Source: Coprinellus micaceus | Lineage: Eukaryota > Basidiomycota > Agaricomycetes > Agaricales > Psathyrellaceae | NCBI GenBank assembly: GCA_951394405.1 | Contig: OX596346.1 | Coordinates: 682,001-746,000, forward strand | Length of the DNA: 64,000 nucleotides | Direction of reading: 5' to 3' | Shown: positions 48,635 to 59,393 of the stretch, piece by piece | Layout of the letters: each line of letters begins with the position of its first letter | Position numbering within the stretch: the stretch's first letter is position 1 | Notes under the pieces: model-generated | What the model saw: only the letters and a program-made list of their open reading frames with translations | What the model was told of the DNA's origin: nothing | Databases searched by the model: none | Position numbers and translations under genes: made by a program

Positions 48635-50440
48635 CTACGAGCATGAGCCTGTTTTGCGACCCTTGCGATAGAATACTAAGGACTCTCGAATAAAGTCCCA
48701 GAACTTTTTCTGTGACTCATCCCCCGTCCAGTCGTCCATGTCCGCACGAGGAAAGAGGGAGTCGAAGTACCCAACCAACTCAAACTTTTGGCTTGTACTA
48801 AATGCATCGAAGTCTGTGGTTTCTGACGAAACGGAGAGGACCTCAAGCGGATGGCTTGACGTCTCCACTGAAGTTGGTATACTAGTCGTGATGTCCAACG
48901 CAACCTGCGGCACCGTGAGGCGGCGACTGTGCTTGGCAATCCTTTCCAGGGCTTGCAATGGGGGTTCCAAAAGTTCGTCCGTGGGGAGTTTCGAGATACT
49001 GTTAGGCATCACGACTAGATATTCCAAGTTGGGGAGGACTTGGGCGACTCGGAGAAGGCGGAGGGCTATATCCACAGCCAGAAAGGGAGCATGCCAAATT
49101 AGAATTTGGGTGAGATTGGTCAAGCTGGAGAGGCTCTCTAGGAATGGTTCGATATTCAATCGTGTGTCGTTACGAAGGGGCTCCAATTTCTGTGCGTCGG
49201 CCAGGACGGATTTCGAAGAATCGGAGATAGAAGCGCCGAAGACCTCCAATGATGGATTACGATGTGCACAAAGGGCGCCGACGAGCGGGACCAAGAGCAT
49301 CTGGGTGTTCAATATATCGGGAATAAACTCCATTTCGAGAGTTTTGAGGCCTTGAGGGAGGAGTTCTGAGGCCACGTAGTATTGCGCCGTGCCGTTGGCT
49401 CTGATATGAAGCCATTTAAGATGCAGCATGTTCGCCTCTTGAGAAATAAGCGGTTGAATGTCGATGTTGGCCGGGAATTTCGTTGCGAGGGTGTGATCGC
49501 GTGAGTCGATCGTCTGGAGGATGTGGAAGGTCTCGAGGCAAGGAAGGGCAGCAAGGCATGATAGGTTCAGTTTCTCGGGCCCAGTACTCAAGGCGTTCGA
49601 AATCAACTTGAGCCAGTATCATGACACTCGGGTAGCGAATGCTAGGGCGTTGACAATAGGGCTTACCCAAAATGCCAACGCACTTACTTGTCTCCGGTTG
49701 GTGCGCCCGACTACTCCAGCACTTATCGAGGATATCTCTCGAGTTCGCTCCATGGGGCGACGTTGAAGGCCACGAAAAGCGACATGCTGTCCGTAGAGCT
49801 AAGGGCGGCGTGTTGAATATTTGGGAATAGGGTCTTCGGCCATTCTGTCGAGTTCACAAGGTACGATAGCCAGCACGGGGCGATTAAAAGATGGTGGTAC
49901 CGGGGAAGGAGCGTCAGGCGCTTCGTCTTGGAGGCGTAAAGGGCGAACCTCCCCCACTCCTTCCCCGTCACGATATTCCTCTCGTATCGCTACATGTCGT
50001 GTTAATGCCGGTGCACTAACGCCAAGCGCAAGCCCAAGACGGAAACGCACCAGCGGCAGATATGGTCGGCCATGCTCATCCCTATCCGCTTGGAGCACGT
50101 GGCCAAAAAAGGGAGTCAGGTCGTGCATGCATTGGCAAAGGGCATCTGTGCATGCATGGAAGAAGGCGCTTGGGGCAAACTCAAACAATTCTAACCCACC
50201 ACAACCCCAACCGTAACCTCCGGCCCCCTCACCGGGCCCTACGCGACCATCTAACCTCCTCTGGCGTATGGACGTATCGCAGACAAAGGTAGACCGCGGA
50301 GATCTCAGAGCGCCACCCCTCCTCCCTGCAGAGATGAACAGCGGATACACGACGAAAAGGTTCGTCGAGACGATCGCAAGCGGGCCGGTGGCTTGAAATG
50401 GAAGCCTGTATTCCGAAATACCCCACCTAACCACACTTTG
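48635..50440 (-). pseudogene. FB5: F-box-like/LRR-like pseudogene with internal inversion, subfamily II
   Basis: The 3' part (48635-49580) is an open frame: LNLSCLAALPCLETF, ANGTAQYYVASELLPQGLKTLEMEFIPDILNTQMLLVPLVGALCAHRNPSL, FVGYFDSLFPRADMDDW-type end. The middle 49582-49756 is inverted: its coding sense (VLKAFEINL, NARALTIGLTQNANALTCLRL, LIEDISRVRSM) lies on the plus strand, whereas FB6 and FB8 carry this block in line with the rest. 49757-50060 resumes on the minus strand (EWGRFALYASKTKRLTL, LFPNIQHAALSSTDSMSLFVAFNVA). The 5' F-box exon (about 50060-50440) is decayed: the AFFHA..ALCQCMHDLTPFFGHVLQ half is in one frame and the SEISAVYLCLRYVHTPEE half in another, with stops between. A full-length product is therefore not possible. 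Confidence 0.85.
49582..49756 (+). other. Inverted ~175-bp internal block of FB5
   Basis: Plus-strand translation of this block aligns with residues about 180-235 of FB6/FB8 exon 3, while both flanks align only on the minus strand. Breakpoints sit at short complementary GC-rich sequences (gggccca on the left, tggggc on the right), and each junction joins the homologous frame exactly when the block is flipped, apart from several residues missing after SRVRSM. Confidence 0.85.
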
Positions 50441-50850
50441 AGGACATTGCGAGTTCATGCTGGCATTCGTCGGGTGAGACTTGGCCGAGGTACAAGCCAG
50501 GTAGTCTGGAGTGGAGGGGTTTCTAGTTGCTGGGGCCCTTCTCCCGAGCTTCAAGAGCCCACGCCAACCGCGAGTTCGAGGGTTCCATGAATGTGTAGCC
50601 AGTGTGCCGGCACTTCGTATTGTTCTACAAATATAGACTAAGTAATTGAGTATATCATGATGCAAATATTGCAGCAGTACGAGACGCACGCCTCGAGGGT
50701 GGCTCGAACACGAACGGAAGTTGCGACCGAGGAAAGTTGGGCCAATGCGCTGGTGATATGTGGGTGTCGGCTATGACCAACTTCGTCGTTGAGTAGAGCA
50801 TGCCGGGGCAATGTATCTCTGGTCAAGCGACCGGTGGTCGCGACAATCCC

Positions 50851-52747
50851 TCAAGGTCGCATCGCAGGGTCTGACCTACCTTTTCGGAGGAACGACAACG
50901 ACTCCTCCATAAACCCCCAGAACTTCCCTTCCGGTGAGTCGCCGCCCCAACTCTCCAAGCTGGCGTTGGGGAAGAGAGCGTCTAGGTACTGTACCAAACC
51001 GAATTTATGTTGCGTTGTAAAAGTTTGGTAGCCTGTCGGAGGCTTCGTGATGAGTGAAAGTTGCTCAAGGCCATGTCTTGACGCGTGGTCTCTCGGGATG
51101 GGGGGGATGTCCGTAATATCCACCCACGTTTGCAACACCCTCAGTCTAGGACTGCATCTGGAAAGTGCCTCGAGGGATTGGAGTGGAGGCAATGCTAGGT
51201 CGTCCGCAGGAAGTTCGGATATCCGCTCAGGCATTACAGCCACGTAGTATAAGCTGGGCAGAGCTTGGGCGACTTCGAGCAGCCTCACGGTAATGTCGGC
51301 GTCGATGAAGGGGAGACCCCAAACGGCGAGTCGACCGAGGTGTTGTAACTTGGAGAGCCCTGTGATGAAAGGGTCGATCTTGAACCGGGGGTCCGCACGA
51401 AGGGGCTCCAGGGCGTCCACGTTGACTTCAGTTTGCATCTCGTTTGACATACTTGCCCTCAACGACACCAAGGAGCGGTTGCGGTGCGCGTAGAGGGCGA
51501 CTACAAGAGGGATTAAAAGCATCTGGACATTCAATACGTCTGGGAGGGGTTCCAGCTCGAGGGTCTCTAGGCTTTGTGGTAGCAGTTCCGACGCGATCAA
51601 GTATTGGGTTGTGCCATTCGCCCTTACATGAAGCTCTTTGAGATTCTTCAGCTTAGATTGTTGGGAAATAAGGGGTTGAATATTGAGGTTGGGCGGGAGC
51701 ATCTCGGCCACCTTTCGGTCGCGCCATTTGACTGCTTGGACGATGCGTAACTCCTCGAGGGCGGGAAGTTTTGCAAGGGGAGACAGTGGAATGTATGTCG
51801 AGTCAGGACTAATCAATATATGGAGGGTGCTGAGGGACTGGATCCGAGAGACGTCTTCAATAATATTGGGAGTAACTGGTTGTATCAGCCTGAGACAAGT
51901 CAGCGCCTGGGCGTCCCTGGCTAAGCCAACTGTTAAAGATCTAGCGTGTTCGATTCGCGGTTCTGTAGTCTTGAGTTCTAGATTAAGGTCGAAGACTTTG
52001 AGCACCTTGGCGGCATTCGAAGCGACGAAAAGCGACAGGATATCTGGAGACCTCGCGACCAGGTGCCGAAGGTTCGGGAAGAGGATCCTCGGCCTATCCG
52101 CAGAGTTTACGACGTAGCACAGCCAACCACTGCAGATGAAAAGGACGCGCTCCGGGCGGTTAAGGACAAGGTACTTGGTCTTGGAAGCGTAGAATGCGAA
52201 TCTCTCCCAGTGCTTTGCCGTCACATGCTCGTTATGGTAATGCTATGGGAATATCCAAGCTGGTCAGCGCCTTGAGGCATCGCCGAAAGAGCTCGAGAAC
52301 TGGCGCAAGGAGGCGGACTCACCAAAGGAAGGTCGGGGCGCCCATTAACGTCTTTATCGGCTGGAAGTACATGGCCCAAGAACGGGATGACACTGTCCAT
52401 ATTTTCCCAAAGGACTTCAACGCTGGCGTGGAAGAAGGCGCGGTTCACCGTTGCCAGTAGGGCGAATGCGGCAGCCTTGATCCTGGGAGGTGCCGTAGGC
52501 CAACCTTCGTCTGGTCGCGGTACTGCCTGTGCCGGGCGGGTGGGCTCCTTGAGGTACTGGAAGATGTTCGATAGGAGTTCAGCATTGTCAAGAACGCTTC
52601 GCTCGGCAGAGTTTACAGCCTGAGGTCTGAATATCCACGCGGCGAGTCAGTTCGCGATCTAAGTAGAGTTTCCGTACATACGTACGCTACTGCAGCCGCT
52701 GTAGCTGCCCTTGTCGTTCTTGCCTTTTTCTTCGTGGTTTTCGCCAT
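50851..52747 (-). CDS. FB6: F-box-like/LRR-like protein, subfamily II (intact)
   Basis: Three exons (52682-52747, 52323-52619, 50851-52240/2) give about 584 residues. Exon 1 is a basic leader (MAKTTKKKARTTRAATAAAVAY). Exon 2 carries ERSVLDNAELLSNIFQYLKEP, a Pro-rich insert and FALLATVNRAFFHASVEVLWENMDSVIPFLGHVLPADKDVNG. Exon 3 starts HYHNEHVTAKHWERFAFYASKTKYLVL and contains PRILFPNLRHLVARSPDILSLFVASNA, the signature NGTTQYLIASELLPQSLETLELEPLPDVLNVQMLLIPLVVALYAHRNRSL, and the end LVQYLDALFPNASLESWGGDSPEGKFWGFMEESLSFLRKGRSD. It is the only unbroken member of subfamily II; FB8 is its inverted near-duplicate and FB5 an older tandem copy. Like FB1, it has a separate basic first exon that subfamily I lacks. 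Confidence 0.87.
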
Positions 52748-53046
52748 AGAGGCGGACACGTACGGTAGAGATCAAGGGGGAAGTCTAGGACGCGTTGAAG
52801 TTGACGTGGTCACTGGCATCACAGTTTGGCAAACCCATTCAACCCAATCAAAGCTGGGCGCTTCCGAGAATCTCTTTGACGTCAACGCCCATCCGGTGTC
52901 CCACAGCAAAGGACACGGGGCTCGTCCACTCAGTTTCCAAGTCTGAGTACGCGTTCGAACAGGGGATGACCTGACTTGGTTGGTATGCCTCCTCGTTCCA
53001 TGAATTTCGGGGCCTCGTGCTGATGCATTACGGCATGGTCCAGACG
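52748..53046. promoter_or_regulatory. Bidirectional promoter between FB6 and FB7; partly duplicated upstream of FB8
   Basis: A 299-bp region between divergent starts. The part at about 52755-52852 (minus sense tttgattgggttgaatggg, tttgccaaactgtg, gaccacgtcaac, acgcgtcc, cgtacgtgtccgc) recurs in order at about 58176-58295 upstream of FB8. The FB6/FB8 duplication thus carried promoter sequence with it. Confidence 0.6.
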
Positions 53047-54829
53047 ATGGCTGAATCCCATGTTTTGAATAACCTAGAGCTGACATGCATCATCTTCCAA
53101 TGCCTCAAAGAGGTAACGCTTAAAGAGCAGGGTATAGTGGTGAAATTCAACAAGAAGCCAGTCGCGCCGAAGAAATGGGCCACGCAGTTCGCCCAACTTG
53201 CGACGGTGAATCGGGCGTTCTTTCAAGCCAGCATCGACGTGCTTTGGGAACGTATGGATTCTGTCCTGCCGTTCTTTGGATACCTGCTTCCCGCTGAAAG
53301 GAATGGACGAGGGCAACCTCGCGTACCCTTAGTGAGTGTTTCGCCGAACGGATTCTACACACTGAACGACTGCCTGACGTTCAGTCTAGAGTTATCAAGG
53401 AAGCACATTAAATGCCAGCGAATGGGATCGATTCAAGCTCTACAGCTCAAGAACGAAGGCCATCGAATTCATGCCGCGAAAGACTCCCGAAATCAGCGCA
53501 GCATGGCTGTCTTGTGTCCTGAGCTCAAGAGATCGCCCCAACGTCCTCTTCCCGTCTCTCAAAAGCATCTTTGTGAGCTCAATCGACGCGTGCTCCACTT
53601 ATATCGCCGGCAACTCCTCAACCACTCTCGAATATATGGCCATTTCGCTTCATGGCCGAGCCCCTTGGTCGCCACGCATGGATGACCTCCTTGACGGCGC
53701 CAAAGCTCTGACTTTCGGGTTGTCTGGGAACGCTCCGAGACTCACTCATATCAAATTGGTTTCTCCCGTCCACCAGGGCGTCATTGCAAACATATCACGG
53801 ATTCTGTCTCTTGAATCTCTGCACGTCGTCGTCGGCCAAAACATCGAATCCCTCGACTTAGCCCAACTCAGCGCGCTTCCCTCTCTTCAATATCTGCGAG
53901 TGGAACAGCATAACGATCCCGCACACCCAAGAGCCGCACTCGCCGCGCAGTTCCCAAAGTCCGTTGACATCCAAGCCGCGATTTCTGCAGACTCGAACCT
54001 GGAAACCCTCAAAACGCTGAAAGTCACTGGGAATGGAACGACGCAATTCTTGGTGGCGACATCGCTGCACCCAAAGAACCTCAACAAACTAAGCATGGGA
54101 GTTTGCGGAGACGGACCGAACATCCAGCTGGTCCTCATCCCACTGGTCCTCGCGGTATATTCGCAGAGGAACAAGGCGCTAAAGGAGATAAGAGTCGATT
54201 GCTTGAACCCTGCGCAAAGCGAGCCACCCCCGACGGCATTGGCTCCCCTTCGGAGTGACCCCCAGTACAACCGCTTCGACATCTTACTCGACGGCCTTTC
54301 GAAACTTCCCCTTCTCGACCACCTCGAAATTCGAGACATCCCTTTCCTGTCTGTCGACATGTCGCAACGGATCCTTTCGGTTTTTCGGGGACACCCTCGA
54401 TTACGCCATCTTATCCTCGAGCCCATCACCTTCACCGACCTCGAAGCCGACGAGATTGATCTCCCGCCTCTCAGCATCCTGGAGGACCTGTGTCTCCAGA
54501 ACCCTGGCCTCACTTGGCTGGAAACCCCCGTCAACCTTGATGATCCCATCCCTACGTTCCCTATTAGCTTCTCTTCCCGCCATACTTTGAAAAAGCTCAA
54601 GTTGGACTACGATTTGGAGGTTGAGTTCGGAGAACGCACAGAAGAGTACATGTTCGATTTGGCCCAGTACCTGGAAAGGCTGTTCCCGAATGCCTCTGTA
54701 CTGTCTCCTGACGTAGCGGACGAGGACGAGGATAAGTTTTGGAGGTTTGTCAATAGGTACATGTCACATTCTCGTGCTATTCGTGCGCACGCGTTACACC
54801 ATTCCCAACCTTCAATAGTAGTATCGTAG
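53047..54829 (+). CDS. FB7: F-box-like/LRR-like protein, subfamily I
   Basis: Two exons (53047-53331, 53390-54829) give 574 residues. The start MAESHVLNNLELTCIIFQCLKEVTLKEQGI is chosen by alignment to FB3; upstream in-frame ATGs at 53023 and 53035 are alternatives. The F-box second half reads FAQLATVNRAFFQASIDVLWERMDSVLPFFGYLLPAERN. After the intron come SYQGSTLNASEWDRFKLYSSRTKAIEF, LFPSLKSIFVSSIDACSTYIAGN, GNGTTQFLVATSLHPKNLNKLSMGVCGDGPNIQLVLIPLVLAVYSQRNKAL, HLEIRDIPFLSVDMSQRILSV and LAQYLERLFPNASVL..FWRFVNRYMSHSRAIRAHA. It is head-to-head with FB6, an arrangement that places one subfamily I and one subfamily II gene under a shared intergenic region. Confidence 0.86.
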
Positions 54830-55406
54830 TGATCGACGCTACGTCGACCCCAATCGTCGCCAGTTACCAAGGCTGTTTATGCATGGATTAGTTTAGGTCC
54901 CCTCGTTCGAGCCCGGCAGAGGTGACATCAGCGGGGTCCCTACGCTTGAGGTCGAGGCGCTTCGCTTCGTTTTTGAAGCGTATTTCCCATTCGTTGGACG
55001 TATTCTGCCGCCCATTCTCTGCTATTTCTTCGCGGCTTGGGTCGTGAGTGTGTCGCGATAATGATGGTACAGGTCCAAGGTGTTTCAGCGTCTACTCCTG
55101 GTGATTAGTACAGACTCCGAGCCCCTGTCGGGTTATCGCCGCGTGTCTGATATCACGTGGCACCTCCACAGTCAATATTGATTTGTCCCTTGTTGCAGAA
55201 CCAAGACGACTTGCTGGCAATCTCACCCTCAAACCTCACAACATAGAACACTTGGGACAAGCCTGGCGCTTCCGGAGAACTTGCTCTCAGAGTAGCTGCG
55301 AATTCGAACCAATTGTGTGTCGAAACCCTGTCAAACTGTCATCATTTAGCCTAACTTGAACCATCCAGAACCCCTGGAGAGCGATAGCTCAAGACCTTTG
55401 ATTCGC
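54830..55406. other. Intergenic between FB7 and the zinc transporter gene
   Basis: 577 bp without a supported exon; it must hold the transporter promoter. An in-frame stop (TAG, about 55347) lies upstream of the chosen ATG at 55407. Confidence 0.4.
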
Positions 55407-57969
55407 ATGTCGCAGATCTCACCCACGCAGCAGCTGCACCGGCGGAAATCGAGCAAGGACGATAATGAGACCATTCTTTTAGTGACACCACCGGCCAACG
55501 AGCCCACATTCTCTGAGGTTACCGTCAATGGGGACCACGATCCAGGAGTCACCGCGCTGGGACCTCCTCCTACCCGAAAGCGACTCTCGTTGGGTCCACC
55601 CCCGGCCGGACACTCTCCATTTCGCGGGCATGGACGGACACCTTCCGCCGCTGGCCTGAGTCCAACCTCTGCTAGCCCAATGCGCACGACCTTTGGGTTT
55701 CCTCAAACCAACGGGGTGAACGGCCATCATCCCCCTCCCGCTTCGCCATTCCGCTCCTCCTTTTCTTCATCATCAGGTCCCAACGGCCACAGTCACTCAA
55801 GAAACAGGTCGATATCCGCTTACACATCCTTACCATCACCCCTCGGGCTTCCCAATACAGCGGAGGGAACCTTCCCGGGCTCGGCCCTCCCGTCTTCCAC
55901 AACGCTTCCCCACGCGCATCCGCGCCCACCACCCTTAATGGTCACCTCATACTCCAACCCCGAGGGCGTTCAATCAGCCCACTTTGCCACAAACGGTGTA
56001 CCACCCTCCCCATTGGCACCCAACGGCCCTGCATCCGCTACCACGGCCGCCCAACACAAACGGCGGCACTCGAGGATGCATTCCCGCAACCTCTCGGTCT
56101 TCTTCCCTCGGCCTGGGTCGCTCCCCTCGACAGTGATATCTGAAGACGGCGACCAGGACGCAGAATTCGAGGCTCCAGTTGCGACGATTCCCGAAGCCGG
56201 ATCGAGCGTCGACATCCGTGGCGCCCGACGGGGAGGCGCCAAACCCCCTCTCACACCCCTCGGCGCAGGCTTCAAATTCGGCGGTCGCCCCCCATCCTCC
56301 TCGACCGAGACCGAAATCGACGATGCCGATGAGGACGGCGGTCCCGCCTTCTCCAAACCCGCGAGACGTGGGCATCACCATAAACACTCCATGTCGCACA
56401 ACTTCTTCTCCTTCCTCGAACCCGGGAGCACGCTGCCCTCAGCAATAGGAGCTGCAGCAACAGTAGCGGATCTGCACACCCAGCCCACCCCGACGCCTCA
56501 GTCGCCGTGGGCGCCCATATCTGCGTTCCCTGACACAGCGAAGCCGACGGCGAACGATATGGCCTTTGCGTTTAATGGCGGGGCGCCGCCGCCTGTTGAG
56601 CAGAGCGACGAGATTCCGGTCGGGGCTGCTGCTGCTGGCATCGCCCAATTCCTCCTTGGAGCGTGGCTCTGGGTGAGTGGGCAGCAGATCGGGTCGCTTT
56701 CGACTACAGGTCTGGGATACTGGGTCGTGTTCGATGCGTTTGGGATTGGGGTGGGGAGGATCGTGCCGCCTTGGCTTGCGAAAGTGCCTGTGGTGGGGGG
56801 AGATGTTGAGAAGAAGAAGATTAAGATTCGGAGGCCGTATGGGAATGGGAGGATGGAGACGGTGTTGATGTTTGCGCAAGCGGTGTATTTGATGTTTTCG
56901 TCGGTTTATGTGTGTAAGGAGACTGTGGAGCATTTGTTGCTCAGTGCGGGAGGTCAGGAGGGGCATCATCACCATGCGGGAGATGAGGATCCTCATGCTG
57001 GGTGAGTCGACATCTTGTACTTGGTTTTGGGGGAAGGGAACTGATTGAATGGGTTTTTAGAATTCAGTTTCCGATTATCATTATATTCTTGACTTTCGCT
57101 TCGCTCCTTGCTTCTGCGTTCTTCTATGAGAACAATATCCAGCTTGTTAACTGTGCGTACTTTCACCTGTCTCCTATACATTCTAGCTGGCTGACTGGAC
57201 GATAGTATCCGGTAACCGTCTACCGACTTTAGACACGCTCGTTCATTCGTTATCCCTCTCGAAACGGCCAAACCAACAGCACCGTGAAGCACCTACCGAC
57301 CCACTCGCCATAGTCCTGACGAACCCTTTCGTCGCATGTCCACTCTTCATCTCCGCCATCCTCCTCTTCCTTGGCCTATCCGTATCTCCGTACGTCTCCC
57401 CTTCCTCTCTCTCCCTCCTTTGTTACTAACTATACACCCGTAGCACCCACCACCGCGTCGCCGACCTCGTCCTCGCACTCACCATCGCAGTGCTGACCTT
57501 CAGAGTCTCTTATCGGGCCTGCGTCGTCCTGGGCAACGTCCTCCTACAAACTGCACCTCCGAAAGGCATGCCTTCCGGTAAGCTGGAGTCATTGCACCGT
57601 GCTGTACGCGAGATCGAGCGGCACCCACACGTCTCTCACCTCCCCGCTCCGAATATCTGGCAGCTCACGCCTAGCTTGACATCTCAAGCGGCGTCTGGGA
57701 TGGTTCCTAAAGTTAAGGCCAGCGCCAGTAATGGGAACGGGGGCTTAAAAGCAACACAAGCGAGTGTGGCGTCGTCGTCGTTTGCGAATGACCAGCTGGT
57801 GGTGACGATGGAGATACATGTGAGGAGGGATCTGGGTGACGATGATGTGCTGGCCCTGACGAAGTGGGCCTGGGAGAGGTGTGTGAATGCGCTTGGGGGG
57901 TACAAGGAGTTTAGGGATATTGGGGAGGTGGGGGGGCCGGAGGTTACGGTTGGGGTTGTGAGGGGGTAG
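55407..57969 (+). CDS. Zrg17-like cation diffusion facilitator (zinc transport into secretory pathway)
   Basis: Four exons give roughly 790 residues. The first 370 are disordered and Ser/Pro/His-rich, including the motif HKRRHSRMHSRNLSVFFPRPG seen in fungal Zrg17-type proteins. The membrane part has about six hydrophobic segments: AAGIAQFLLGAWLWVSG, TTGLGYWVVFDAFGIGVG, TVLMFAQAVYLMFSSVYV (ending exon 1), IQFPIIIIFLTFASLLASAFF, FVACPLFISAILLFLGL and VADLVLALTIAVLTFRVSY, followed by a cytosolic ferredoxin-like end (VVTMEIHVRRDLGDDDVLALTKWAWERC). His-rich loops (HHHHAGDEDPH) are typical of CDF zinc carriers. Zrg17 pairs with Msc2/Cis4 to load zinc into the ER/Golgi; that function is inferred from family. 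It is the only non-F-box gene inside the 42-61 kb cluster. The first in-frame ATG is at 55407. Confidence 0.8.
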
Positions 57970-58303
57970 GGTTTAAATTGGTGGGGATAGGGTAGGTTAA
58001 TAGGGGGAGAGGGAGGAGAGGTGGTTTTCGAGTGGGTTGTGTCATTACATAGCTTTCTTTCTTTCTTGTCTGTGGGACCTTTGGATTTGGATTTGGGGGT
58101 GCTGGATATACCAACTTATGTTCGCCGCGTGTGTGCCACTGGGGAATACGGTGGCAGGCCTTCCAGAGGTGTTTACCTTTGATTGGGCTGAATGGGCTTG
58201 CCAAACTGTGGTGACCGCGTCAACAACGCGTCCTTGTCATTGACCTTGTTCTCATCTCCCCAGACTCCCGTACACGTCCGCTACACGTCGTCTCCGCGCT
58301 TCT
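57970..58303. promoter_or_regulatory. FB8 promoter, duplicated from the FB6 promoter, with CTTT microsatellite
   Basis: Contains (cttt)n at about 58050-58065 and, from about 58176, a block matching the FB6 upstream region in order and orientation relative to the gene (see 52748-53046). Confidence 0.6.
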
Positions 58304-58826
58304 ATGGCGAACACCGCGAAGAGAAAGGCGCTCATGACAAGGGCGGCCAACCCAGCCGCAGTAATGTACGAGTGTGCATATGGTCTGCTTGGATCGTAAC
58401 CTGAATCGCATGAACATTCAAACCTCAGGCTGTAAACTCAATCGAGCGAAGCGTTCTTGACAATGCCGAACTACTATCAAATATCTTCCGGTATCTCAAG
58501 GAACTCGACCACCCGGCACCGCGACCAAACGAACATTGGCCTACGGAACGCCCCAGGACCAAGGGGCCTGCATTCACCCTGCTGGCAACTGAATCGCGCC
58601 TTCTTTCACGCCAGTGCTGAAGTCCTCTGGGAAAATATGGACAGTCTGATTCCGTTCTTCGGCCACGTACTCCCGGCCGATAAAGACGCGAATGGGCGCC
58701 CTGACGTTCCGTTGGTGAGTCCACCTCCCTCGGATTTTTAAGCACCTTATGCCATGTCTCGAGGCGCTGACCGTCCTCGATATTCCTATAGCATTACCAA
58801 AACGAAAGCGTGACCGCGAAGCATTG

Positions 58827-58834
58827 GGGGAGGT
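58827..58834. repeat. Left 8-bp target-site duplication (ggggaggt)
   Basis: Identical to 59386-59393 on the other side of the MITE. It corresponds to the Gly-Arg codon region of FB8 exon 3. Confidence 0.9.
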
Positions 58835-59385
58835 AGGACCCCCCTATACGCCTAGTCCACCCCGATATTAAAGTCCCGAAAACGTCGAAATTCGTCACGG
58901 CCCTCTGTGGGGTTTCCGTCGCATAAGTATCGGGACCTCCTGATTCTGGTCCACTTTCGTCGCATAGTGGATCGTTGGTAGCTGGCGACGCATGTCCCAT
59001 TCTGTTAGGTAGAAGGGAGACTAACCTTCCAAATTCTTGAACTCGCGTTCCGAAACCGGTGTTTGGATGAAAAAGGTGACCGGAGGCATGCAGATTGGGC
59101 GTTCACGGGCCCACCAAGTTGCTTCCGACTGGCTGGCACCCATTTCAAGGCTCGATTGGCCAGCCTTCGAGCACCCATGCCCTCCTCGACCCCACCAGGT
59201 ACTCCAGCTTTCGGCGCATGAATACCAGTGGTGTTCAAGCCCCCTCCGGAAATCGTCAAGCAAAATATCGGAGGTGAGTGACCATCTCGCTGGTTTTCGG
59301 CGCATAAAGCTCGGACGTGGGGCCAATTTTGGCTTCATTTTCGTCACATAAAGATCGAGGTTAACTAGGCATATAGGGGGGTCCT
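58835..59385. mobile_element. Non-autonomous hAT-like MITE, 551 bp, inside FB8
   Basis: Terminal inverted repeats of 22 bp with one mismatch: left 58835-58856 beginning aggaccccccta, right 59364-59385 ending tagggggggtcct-like (rc of left). The target duplication is 8 bp (ggggaggt) at 58827-58834 and 59386-59393. An 8-bp duplication and internal sequence without transposase are hallmarks of hAT-superfamily MITEs. A motif close to tttcgtcgcataa recurs five times (58912, 58954, 59208, 59293, 59336). Removing one target copy restores the family reading CAT TGG GGG AGG TTC in FB8 exon 3. Confidence 0.92.
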
Positions 59386-59393
59386 GGGGAGGT
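59386..59393. repeat. Right 8-bp target-site duplication (ggggaggt)
   Basis: Identical partner of 58827-58834. Confidence 0.9.

Noticed and set aside
49799..50689. 296-codon minus-strand open frame
   Set aside because: It reads through the decayed FB5 F-box exon, an intron and unrelated upstream sequence; only its middle resembles the family. Treated as part of the FB5 pseudogene.
53887..54600. 237-codon minus-strand open frame inside FB7
   Set aside because: It is antisense to the conserved LRR region of FB7. GC-rich third positions create long antisense frames, and no motif is visible in it.
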